From Paenibacillus cremeus (lineage in GTDB: Bacteria; Bacillota; Bacilli; Paenibacillales; NBRC-103111), in assembly GCF_007786445.1 (NCBI RefSeq), contig NZ_VNJI01000029.1, forward strand, positions 23,633 to 87,632: a stretch of DNA of 64,000 bases, read 5' to 3'. Below are positions 24,584-32,151 of the stretch, one piece after another. Numbering within the stretch: the stretch's first letter is position 1; the number at the start of each line of letters is the position of its first letter. The translations under genes and the position numbers were made by a program. Under the pieces are notes generated by a model that was not told the DNA's origin, ran no database searches, and worked only from the letters and a program-made list of their open reading frames with translations.

Positions 24584-25726
24584 TTATGAATGACGATTAA
24601 ACAATTTAATCGTTCTCATGATTCGTTCAGCAGTATCCTCTAACAGTTGAGAGGCTTGTTCAATGGCATCATCGAGTGGCATTGGTTTATCGACAATGGA
24701 GAATATAGTGTCAATTCCCTGGTCATATAAGGTATGAGCATCCCGGCCAATGGCACCTGCAACTACAATGACTGGAATGTTGTATTTTTGGGCTAAGCTA
24801 GCAACTCCTTGAGGAGTTTTGCCAAACGCAGTTTGAAAATCGATCATTCCCTCGCCAGTAACTACTAGATCCGCATCTTTCAACGCTTCTTCCAGCTGTG
24901 TGGCTTCGATCACGATCTCAATTCCCCGTTTCAACTCCGCCTTTAAAAAGGCCAATACGCCAGCGCCAAGGCCACCGGCCGCGCCTGCGCCAGGAAATTG
25001 TACAATTTCTTTTTGCAAGTAAGCCTCCAACAACTTACCGTAATGCATCAGATTTTGATCCAGGGTTTCCACCATTTCCTTCGTCGCGCCTTTTTGTGGA
25101 CCAAAAACTTTGGATGCACCCTTCTCCCCGCATAAAGGATTATCAACATCGCAGGCTACAATAAATTTGACCGTGTTAACCCCATGATGCATGGCTGAGC
25201 AATCGATCGTGGCTAATCGGTCTAAACTTCCGCCGCCAAACTCTATTTCTTGTCCCTCGGCATCCATAAATTTCACACCTAAAGCACGAGCCATTCCTGA
25301 TCCGCCATCATTCGTGGCACTTCCACCGAGACCAAGAATGATCGTTTTACAGCCCATTTCAATGGCACTCAAAATAAGCTGACCGGTGCCATATGTTGTA
25401 GTTACAAGTGGGTTTCTCTCTTCCGGTGAAAGTAACGGCAGTCCGGAGGCAGCAGCCATTTCAATCACTGCTGTCTCTCCGTCACCCAAAATTCCATAAA
25501 ACGCCTCTGTTTCCCGCAAAATTGGATCTTTTACGCGAACCCGAATTATTGTTCCGCCCGTAGCATCAACCAATGATTCCACGGTTCCTTCGCCGCCATC
25601 CGCCATAGGGACTTTCGTAATTCTTAGATCTTTACTCACTTTCAAAAACCCTTTTTCAACAGCTTCCGCAACCTCTTTAGCGGATAAACTACCTTTAAAA
25701 GAATCAGGGGCAATGACTACTTTCAT
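24584..25726 (-). CDS. Glycerate kinase, GlxK/GarK type
   Basis: A 380-residue kinase of the type I glycerate kinase family: PDSFKGSLSA at the N-terminus, MADGGEGTVESL, GLGGSATNDGGSGMARALG and GEGMIDFQTAFGKTP, all family hallmarks. It phosphorylates D-glycerate, usually to 2-phosphoglycerate, which enters lower glycolysis. I prefer the ATG at 25726, with AGGTG 6 nt upstream, over a GTG at 25735. It lies 14 bp after the YcjM-like phosphorylase gene and just before the GH63-like hydrolase gene, so both would supply its D-glycerate. E. coli has no glycerate kinase gene in its ycj cluster, which makes this placement informative. Confidence 0.93.
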   Translation of the reverse strand: MKVVIAPDSFKGSLSAKEVAEAVEKGFLKVSKDLRITKVPMADGGEGTVESLVDATGGTIIRVRVKDPILRETEAFYGILGDGETAVIEMAAASGLPLLSPEERNPLVTTTYGTGQLILSAIEMGCKTIILGLGGSATNDGGSGMARALGVKFMDAEGQEIEFGGGSLDRLATIDCSAMHHGVNTVKFIVACDVDNPLCGEKGASKVFGPQKGATKEMVETLDQNLMHYGKLLEAYLQKEIVQFPGAGAAGGLGAGVLAFLKAELKRGIEIVIEATQLEEALKDADLVVTGEGMIDFQTAFGKTPQGVASLAQKYNIPVIVVAGAIGRDAHTLYDQGIDTIFSIVDKPMPLDDAIEQASQLLEDTAERIMRTIKLFNRHS

Positions 25727-25740
25727 GACATTCACCTATT

Positions 25741-27432
25741 TTAAGCTTTTATCCAAGCAAATTCATACGCTTCAAGTTCAACTTTGCCATCAATGATTTC
25801 GTTATTTAAAATATTGGTACCCTTGATCGCAACGGTTACATCATTCTTTTTCGCGGTAACGTTGAGAATAAACGTTATTTTTTCGCCGGTCTGATCGTTT
25901 ACTCTTTCCAATGCAAAGAAAGCGGGACCGAGATCGATTACGTTTTGGCTTGCATACGGCGAGAATGCACTCTCAGCCTGTCTTAATTGTAGCAGTGCTT
26001 TCAGCCCATTAAATACCTTGCTTCTTCTTTCATCACTGACTAGCGCTTCTTTAATGAAGCTGAACTCGAATTTTTCTCGATTGATTCTTCTGTTAATTCC
26101 AGACTCTTCAAGTCCCTTGTAATCATTCGTCGACCCAAATAAAGAATTGTAATAAATGGCAGGAACGCCTACAAAGGATAAAAGGATAGAATGGGCTGCA
26201 AGCATCTTTTTTATTTTCAATTCTAATGTTTGGTCTTCTGCTTGGTTGACAAGTGCGTCAAAATAATTAATATTCAATTCGTACACAGACTGGGTGCCAT
26301 CTGTATTGTTCTTATACGAAACTCTACCGCCATTTTCTACGACTTTATCGACAAGTACTTTTCTCTCTTCATCTGTTAAAATACCTTCTGTCGCTCTTAC
26401 ACCGATTCCATCATGACTTGCTAAAAAGTTAAAATACGTTGCCGTTTCCGAAACTTTATCAATTGTCTTTGCCCATCTCGTTAGCTTACTTGAATCATGC
26501 GTAGTCATGGTATGCAGAACTAAAGGAGGCAAAGCAAACTGATACACCATATGCGCCTCATCTGTGCCATCGCCCAGATAGCTGATGTTCTCTTTGTGAG
26601 GTACATTGGTTTCCGTAATGATTTGTGTATCCTTTTTAAAATAGTCTAGCAGGATGCGCCAAAGCTTAATAATTTCATGTGTCTCTTTCAAGTGCATACA
26701 GCTCGTTCCAGATACTTTCCAAAGAAATCCAATGGCATCTAATCGAATGCTGGAAGCACCTTTATTGGCATAAAGGAGAATGACATCGGTTAACTCCTTC
26801 AACATGGAAAAGCTTTTCGGATTAACGTCAACTTGATCCTCACTGAAGGTTGTCCATGCCGTTTTTACACCATTTTTCCCCTTATATTCATGGAACAAAG
26901 GAGAAGTCCTTGGACGAATGACTTTAGAATAATCAAAATTTTCATCATGAGGAATAAAGAAGTCTTTGTATTCCTCTTCATCGTTCAAGTATCCCTGGAA
27001 CCACGAACTGCTTTTAGATAAATGGTTCGCTACAAAGTCATACATCATTCTAAAGTCCTGGGCAAAGGATTGAATGTGATTCCAATCGCCCAGCTTTTTA
27101 TCGATCTGACGATAGTCTACAACCGAAAATCCGTCGTCGGATGTATACTCAAACATAGGAAGCAGATGAACGTCTGTGATGACTCCGTTCACTTGTTCTT
27201 GTAAGAACTTGTTTAAGGTTTCTAAGGTTGGGACTCCACTTTCATAAATGCTGTCCCCATACGTAATTAGGTACACATTTTTTTGGGTGACCGGATCATT
27301 CGGCATCCAATTTGCCTTTTCCCATTTAGAAATGAGCTCGCTCAATAAATCCATGTACTCTGTTTTATAATCATTCTTATAAATAAGCTTTAATTTACTT
27401 TCTACACTTTGAAGAACCTTTTCTTTATTCAT
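25741..27432 (-). CDS. ycjM: GH13_18 glucosylglycerate phosphorylase, YcjM-like
   Basis: A 563-residue alpha-amylase-fold phosphorylase. Catalytic residues are the nucleophile D232 in IRLDAIGF, the acid/base E274 in IITETNVPHKENI and the stabilising D341 in LASHDGIGVR. The sequence matches my recollection of E. coli YcjM throughout (SDDGFSVVDY, DEAHMVYQF, LPPLVLH), and YcjM-type enzymes cleave 2-O-alpha-glucosyl-D-glycerate with phosphate to alpha-glucose 1-phosphate and D-glycerate. Sucrose phosphorylase and glucosylglycerol phosphorylase are close relatives, but the adjacent glycerate kinase gene supports glycerate. It sits between the transporter ATPase and that kinase, in one operon. Confidence 0.88.
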   Translation of the reverse strand: MNKEKVLQSVESKLKLIYKNDYKTEYMDLLSELISKWEKANWMPNDPVTQKNVYLITYGDSIYESGVPTLETLNKFLQEQVNGVITDVHLLPMFEYTSDDGFSVVDYRQIDKKLGDWNHIQSFAQDFRMMYDFVANHLSKSSSWFQGYLNDEEEYKDFFIPHDENFDYSKVIRPRTSPLFHEYKGKNGVKTAWTTFSEDQVDVNPKSFSMLKELTDVILLYANKGASSIRLDAIGFLWKVSGTSCMHLKETHEIIKLWRILLDYFKKDTQIITETNVPHKENISYLGDGTDEAHMVYQFALPPLVLHTMTTHDSSKLTRWAKTIDKVSETATYFNFLASHDGIGVRATEGILTDEERKVLVDKVVENGGRVSYKNNTDGTQSVYELNINYFDALVNQAEDQTLELKIKKMLAAHSILLSFVGVPAIYYNSLFGSTNDYKGLEESGINRRINREKFEFSFIKEALVSDERRSKVFNGLKALLQLRQAESAFSPYASQNVIDLGPAFFALERVNDQTGEKITFILNVTAKKNDVTVAIKGTNILNNEIIDGKVELEAYEFAWIKA

Positions 27433-27449
27433 AATCCATCTCCAATAAT

Positions 27450-28553
27450 TTATTTAATTCTCTGCGTGGTTTCGATATCAAAGAACATGACATTGTCGTT
27501 TTTCACAAATAATGTGACCTTGGTGTTGGGTTTAATTTCCATATGGTCGATTGTCATAATTTTTGTCTCAACACCACCAATATCCGTGATCAATATCGCA
27601 TGCGTCCCTTGAGGTTCAACAAACTGAACAACCGACTCGCATAGATGATCCGATGAAGAAGTTTGTTCCAGAGAAACGCCGATAAATTCCGGTCGAATTC
27701 CTAAATCTACTTTTTTATTTCTGTACGGCAGCAACGCATGGACTAATTTATCAGGAACTTTATACTCAAATCCTGTTGAAATTGCATATAAAGCGTCTGC
27801 TCTCTTTTCTATCCTTACCTCAAAGAAATTTGTTGGCGGTGTCCCGATGAATGAAGCGACAAACTTTGTCGCACTATCTTGATACACTTCCATTGGCGTT
27901 CCAATTTGCTCAATAATTCCTTTGTTCATGACAACAATGCGATCCGCCAAGCTCATCGCTTCTGATTGGTCATGTGTGACGAAGATGGAAGTAGAATTTT
28001 CTCGCGTATGAATATTTTTAAGCTCTGTTCTCATGGAAACCCTTAGCTTAGCATCTAGGTTGGATAACGGCTCATCCATTAAGAAAAGCTTCGGCTTGAT
28101 GACAATGGCCCGTGCAACTGCAACCCTTTGCCTTTGTCCACCCGACATTTGTGCAGGGTATCGATCCAGCAATGCTGTAATGTCAGAAGCTTCCGCTGCA
28201 GCATGAACGCGTGCTTTGATCTCAGCTTTAGGAATTCCTTGAAGTTTCAGCGGATAGGCAATATTTTCGAAAACCGTCATATGTGGCCAAACCGCATAAC
28301 TTTGGAAAATCATCGACACGCCTCTGTCTTTTGGTTTTTTCCCCAAAATACTTTCGCCTTCGATAAGAATATCGCCGCCGCTAACGTCTTCCAATCCAGA
28401 AATCATTCTAATTGTTGTCGTTTTTCCACAGCCCGATGGACCTAGAAATACGATAAATTCTCCCTTTTCAATCAAAAGGTTCATTTTATTAACAATCAAA
28501 TTACCATCTTTTGTATATCTCTTTTCAAGATCCTTCAGCACCAAGTAGCTCAT
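27450..28553 (-). CDS. Sugar ABC transporter ATPase, MsmX/UgpC/YcjV type
   Basis: A 367-residue ATPase with Walker A GPSGCGKTT, signature MSGGQRQRVAVARAI, Walker B LFLMDEPLSNLD, His switch IFVTHDQSEA and a C-terminal OB/TOBE domain from about residue 240 (LGIRPEFIGVS). The start has AGGAGG 9 nt upstream. Unlike the other two sugar operons in this window, this one carries its own ATPase. It powers the two permeases encoded immediately upstream and holds the position equivalent to ycjV. It may also energise the ATPase-less importers here, as MsmX does in Bacillus. Confidence 0.94.
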   Translation of the reverse strand: MSYLVLKDLEKRYTKDGNLIVNKMNLLIEKGEFIVFLGPSGCGKTTTIRMISGLEDVSGGDILIEGESILGKKPKDRGVSMIFQSYAVWPHMTVFENIAYPLKLQGIPKAEIKARVHAAAEASDITALLDRYPAQMSGGQRQRVAVARAIVIKPKLFLMDEPLSNLDAKLRVSMRTELKNIHTRENSTSIFVTHDQSEAMSLADRIVVMNKGIIEQIGTPMEVYQDSATKFVASFIGTPPTNFFEVRIEKRADALYAISTGFEYKVPDKLVHALLPYRNKKVDLGIRPEFIGVSLEQTSSSDHLCESVVQFVEPQGTHAILITDIGGVETKIMTIDHMEIKPNTKVTLFVKNDNVMFFDIETTQRIK

Positions 28554-28565
28554 TCAAATTACCTC

Positions 28566-29606
28566 CTATACTTCGACTCCGCCCCACATCTGGTTTACAT
28601 ACTTTCTTACAATAAAAGTAAATACCAATGCAGGAATAATTAAGATTAAACTACCCGCAGCGGCATATTGAAGACTGCTGCTTGAAGTTCCAATAGCTTT
28701 ATAAACAACTAATGCTAACGTTTGGTTTTGATCAGTAAGAATTAAAGCAGAAATTGTATCATTCCATGCCGTTAAGAATGCATACATGGAACTGGCTGCC
28801 AGTGCTGGAAACGCCAACGGTAAAGTGATTTTCATGAATGTTTGGAAACTATTCGCACCAAAAATATAGGAGGCTTCCTCTAATTCCTTGTTAATCCCTA
28901 CAAAGATACTTGATGTAATCCATGCTGTTAATGCAATGTTAGGGATCGAATACAAAATAGCTAATCCCCATAATGTATCAAATAAACCGATATTAATAAG
29001 CAAAATCGCCATCGGGATACTGATTCCTACAACTGGAAACATACGAACAATGAGAAGAGTAACATTGATGGTCTCTTTGAACTTAAAATTAAATCGCGCC
29101 ATTGCATACCCAGCTAAACTGCCAATGGTTAGCGAAATGATTATCGTGTAAACCGAAACAAGTATACTATTCACTAGCGAACTTTTTGCTTTTGTAGCGA
29201 TCGTGAAAAATTGCTTGAAGTTATAGAGCATATCTTTTTTAAGCGTGAATTCCATGGGGCCATTTTCTTTCGTTTTACTGAACTTTTCTAGCAGCTCATC
29301 TCCTGGAATCGTCACCGCATATTGTCGATTAAAAAAAGTTTCTAATTTTATAGGATTTCCTGTTGTTATAATGGAACGGTATCCTTCACCATTGTTATAA
29401 AAAATCTCGTACATTCCTTGATCGGCAGGCGCTACCTTAACCGTAACGGAAGTGCTCGGGATAAGCTTTTTCGGAAATTCATTCATTTCAAAATCGTTGG
29501 AAAATGAAACGGATAAGAAAAATACGATTGGAACAACAACAGAGATGACCATAGCAGACAGGATTAGGCTCATTACTGTTTTTTGGATCATATTGAGTCT
29601 ATTCAC
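28566..29606 (-). CDS. Sugar ABC permease, MalG type, with a large extracytoplasmic insertion
   Basis: A 346-residue permease, about 65-70 residues longer than a usual MalG-type protein (about 275-280). The extra part, roughly residues 35-125, lies between the first and second helices and is polar (KVAPADQGMYEIFYNNGEGY, FTLKKDMLYNFKQFFT), so it should fold outside the membrane. After it come the normal helices and the EAA loop EEASYIFGANSFQTFMKITLP. The start is GTG, overlapping the stop of the previous permease by one base (TAGTG). The insertion may contact the binding protein. E. coli YcjP, as I recall, has a normal length. Confidence 0.9.
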   Translation of the reverse strand: MNRLNMIQKTVMSLILSAMVISVVVPIVFFLSVSFSNDFEMNEFPKKLIPSTSVTVKVAPADQGMYEIFYNNGEGYRSIITTGNPIKLETFFNRQYAVTIPGDELLEKFSKTKENGPMEFTLKKDMLYNFKQFFTIATKAKSSLVNSILVSVYTIIISLTIGSLAGYAMARFNFKFKETINVTLLIVRMFPVVGISIPMAILLINIGLFDTLWGLAILYSIPNIALTAWITSSIFVGINKELEEASYIFGANSFQTFMKITLPLAFPALAASSMYAFLTAWNDTISALILTDQNQTLALVVYKAIGTSSSSLQYAAAGSLILIIPALVFTFIVRKYVNQMWGGVEV

Positions 29607-30475
29607 TATTTATTGCCCCCTGCCGCTGAATTTTTCTTTGTGACTCTCAAATAAACAAGCGACACAATAAGCACAATCACAGTAGTCGTAAAAGATAACG
29701 TGAATGCAAGCTTCCTACTCGTTTCTAAACCAGGAACAGCATCTACATAAAATGCCACACGTTCAACTAGGAAAGGTACCTTACTATATCCGACAACCAT
29801 AACTGCAATCGCCCAAACCTGAATAGCCGCAATCAATCTCAAAATAATGGAAGTTACGATTGAAGGCTTAAGCATCGGCAGTGTAATATCTCTAAAAATT
29901 CTCCATTTATTAGCCCCGAAGGTATACGCGGCTTCTCTGAATTCCTTTTGCATACCTTGTAATCCGGCAATTAAAATGATCATTACGGATGGAGTAACCG
30001 TCCACGTATCGATCAAGATAATAAGCAGTAAAGCGGAGAATCCCTCTGCACTTAAAAAAGAAATAGGTTCATGAATGAGGTGTAAGGTCATTAAGATGGA
30101 ATTGATCCACCCATCGCTAATCAACCCCGTTTTCCAAAGGATTGCAACAGCAGTCGGTGTAACGGCCATTGGAATCATAGAAACAAACATTAACGTTTTC
30201 GCACCTTTGAACCTTCTGCTAAGTAACACGGCTAATGTTAGCGCAAGCACATATTGCAGTACAACGGATATTGCGACAAAAAGAGCAGTATTCATTACGG
30301 ATTGCCCAAACAATTCGGATTGAAACATTAGCTTAAAGTTTTCGGTTAACGAGAAGTTTCCATGGATATCTATGAATACTTCCTTCACACCCGCAGCAAC
30401 CGGAGTGAGCCAAAAAACCGCATAAAATATAAAAGCAGGCAGAAGCAATAAATAGGGTATCGCTTTTTTATTCAT
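29606..30475 (-). CDS. Sugar ABC permease, MalF type
   Basis: A 289-residue permease with six helices and the EAA loop REAAYTFGANKWRIFRDITLP. It follows the binding-protein gene after an 80-bp gap that holds a terminator-like hairpin, and its stop overlaps the next permease start by one base. I chose the ATG at 30475 (AAGGTGGG 10 nt upstream) over a GTG at 30490. It occupies the place of YcjO in the E. coli cluster. Confidence 0.9.
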   Translation of the reverse strand: MNKKAIPYLLLLPAFIFYAVFWLTPVAAGVKEVFIDIHGNFSLTENFKLMFQSELFGQSVMNTALFVAISVVLQYVLALTLAVLLSRRFKGAKTLMFVSMIPMAVTPTAVAILWKTGLISDGWINSILMTLHLIHEPISFLSAEGFSALLLIILIDTWTVTPSVMIILIAGLQGMQKEFREAAYTFGANKWRIFRDITLPMLKPSIVTSIILRLIAAIQVWAIAVMVVGYSKVPFLVERVAFYVDAVPGLETSRKLAFTLSFTTTVIVLIVSLVYLRVTKKNSAAGGNK

Positions 30476-30496
30476 AACTCGTATTCCCACCTTCTG

Positions 30497-30535
30497 AAAA
30501 AAATTGAGGAGGGAAGCACTAGCACTCCCTCACTC
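30497..30535 (-). terminator. Intercistronic terminator between binding protein and permease
   Basis: On the minus strand a GAGGGA...TCCCTC-type stem built around GTGC-TA-GTGC, followed by seven U. It should let only part of transcription continue, raising binding protein over permeases. Confidence 0.7.
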
Positions 30536-30555
30536 AACTTAATAAGTTTGCGTAT

Positions 30556-31863
30556 TTACTTTTTTTTCAGTCCGTCAAGTTTTCCTTGCATATCTTTGAA
30601 ATATGCTGCATCCGGCAATGCTTTGTCCTTCAGGATCTTGTTAAACAAGTCGCCATAGAGCAGCTTTACTGCGTTCCAGTCTGTATAATCTGTTGAAGGT
30701 ACACCCGAAATGATTGTGTTATCAAGCATTTTGGAGCCCGCAGTTTGAATCACATCCGTTGGTTCAAGCAGATCGCTAACTTGTTTGATTGGGCTCAGGT
30801 ACCCACCCATAGCCACTGTATACTGATAATCTACTTTAGGGTCCATGACATATTTCACAAAATCTTCGGCAGCTTGCTGATTTTTCGCACCTTTTTGAAT
30901 ACCTACTGTCCAAGCTCCCGCTGTTGATCCAGCTCCCTTAGAGCCTTTTGGTGCCGCACCAACAATAAAATCATTTGGAGAGGCCGAATATGCAACTCCC
31001 AGTGGACCCATGTGAGCAAAAGCTAACCAAACATCACCTTTTTTCATTGGATCAGTCGGCGAAGTATATTGTGCCTGCTCAGCATAGAACGCGTTGCCTT
31101 TTGCCATTTTTTCAACGTTCTTCATTGCATCCATGAATCCAGCATTGTCAAACTGCGGGAATTGAGCACCATAGGCTAGCCCCATTCCGCCCAAAGGATA
31201 CAGCAATTGAGAGCTAGTCAGGTTTGAAGGATACATGGTTTTACCTGTACCTTCACCTTTGGCAATGGCCACTGCCCAGTCTGAATATTGATCCCATGTC
31301 AATCCTGTTACTACATCTTTATCTGTTAAACCAGCTGGGAGATATTTCAGAGCTTTCTTGTTCGCCATTGTCAAATACACATCGAATGAAATTGGAGCAA
31401 AAAATCTTTTACCGTCCTTATTTGTTGATCCATCGAACATGTTAGTCAACGTCACGCCGGTACCTGCTACAATCTTGGAAATATCCTGTGTCCAGCCTCC
31501 GTTAATATACGGGGCCATATTCGCAGTATCTACGACCACAACATCTGTAACCACGTTGCCAGTCTGTTGTTCCGTACCAATTTTTTTAATTAAATCAGCT
31601 TGAGGAATAATTTCAGCATCTACTTTCACGTTGTACTTCTTCTCGAAATTCTTAACGTATGTGTTTAACACGTATTCTTTTTCAGATGGTTGTTGCGCAT
31701 TTGTAAAAATAATTTTTAATGTCTTAGGCTGGTCAGGTTGCTTTGCCTCTTGAGATGGTGCTGCACTGCTGCCTTTTGGGCTGGTGCTCGTGCTGCCGCA
31801 ACCTGCTAGAATCATACTGGTTCCTAACATTGCTGTCATTGAAACCGCTAATATTTTTTTCAT
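30556..31863 (-). CDS. Sugar-binding lipoprotein of the ycj-like ABC importer
   Basis: A 435-residue lipoprotein with the lipobox ILAGCGST (about residues 18-25), a Ser/Pro/Lys-rich linker and a cluster-B binding fold (TLKIIFTNAQQPSEKEY, DVVVVDTANMAPYINGGW, AAEDFVKYVMDP). The ribosome site is GGAGG, 7 nt before the ATG. It opens the operon of importer, YcjM-like phosphorylase, glycerate kinase and GH63-like hydrolase, and has the best promoter seen in the window, with three operator-like sites. It does not resemble my recollection of E. coli YcjN, so the importer may have been replaced. Expected ligand, by inference, is a glycosyl-glycerate or guloside. Confidence 0.9.
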   Translation of the reverse strand: MKKILAVSMTAMLGTSMILAGCGSTSTSPKGSSAAPSQEAKQPDQPKTLKIIFTNAQQPSEKEYVLNTYVKNFEKKYNVKVDAEIIPQADLIKKIGTEQQTGNVVTDVVVVDTANMAPYINGGWTQDISKIVAGTGVTLTNMFDGSTNKDGKRFFAPISFDVYLTMANKKALKYLPAGLTDKDVVTGLTWDQYSDWAVAIAKGEGTGKTMYPSNLTSSQLLYPLGGMGLAYGAQFPQFDNAGFMDAMKNVEKMAKGNAFYAEQAQYTSPTDPMKKGDVWLAFAHMGPLGVAYSASPNDFIVGAAPKGSKGAGSTAGAWTVGIQKGAKNQQAAEDFVKYVMDPKVDYQYTVAMGGYLSPIKQVSDLLEPTDVIQTAGSKMLDNTIISGVPSTDYTDWNAVKLLYGDLFNKILKDKALPDAAYFKDMQGKLDGLKKK

Positions 31864-31970
31864 TTGTAGTCCTCCATTTTGTATTAATTTAGGTATACCC
31901 CAAAATATGACTGTTTATTTTCAAGAAAAAGCTTTTTGAAGATCCCCTCCAGTCAAAAAAACCACTTCAA

Positions 31971-32046
31971 TGGGAGCGCTCCCACGGTACGTAAAAAAAA
32001 ATACAACCGCTTCCATGACACAAAAGTAACTATAAAACCGCTCCCA
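31971..32046 (-). promoter_or_regulatory. Three LacI-type operators at 31-bp pitch
   Basis: O3 31971-31984 TGGGAGCGCTCCCA is a perfect palindrome. O2 32002-32015 reads TGGAAGCGGTTGTA and O1 32033-32046 reads TGGGAGCGGTTTTA on the minus strand. Starts are exactly 31 bp apart, about three helical turns, so all face one side of the DNA. O1 overlaps the expected transcription start; O2 and O3 lie downstream. All share TGG-A-GCG. O2 also fits a cre site but for one base, so CcpA binding is possible. Confidence 0.7.
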
Positions 32047-32051
32047 TGAAT

Positions 32052-32080
32052 ACTATAACCCATCAATTTGACAGTGTCAA
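32052..32080 (-). promoter_or_regulatory. Near-consensus SigA promoter for the ycj-like transporter operon
   Basis: On the minus strand -35 TTGACA (32080-32075), a 17-bp spacer and -10 TATAGT (32057-32052). The start point would fall near 32045, inside operator O1. Confidence 0.85.
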
Positions 32081-32151
32081 TTCACTTATAATGTCCTCTG
32101 TAACCCACATTTTCCAACCATATATGGGTACAGAGGCGCAGAACGCATATA

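Noticed and set aside
25741..27432. Sucrose phosphorylase as the product
   Set aside because: Same subfamily, but the closer resemblance to YcjM and the adjacent glycerate kinase favour glucosylglycerate phosphorylase.
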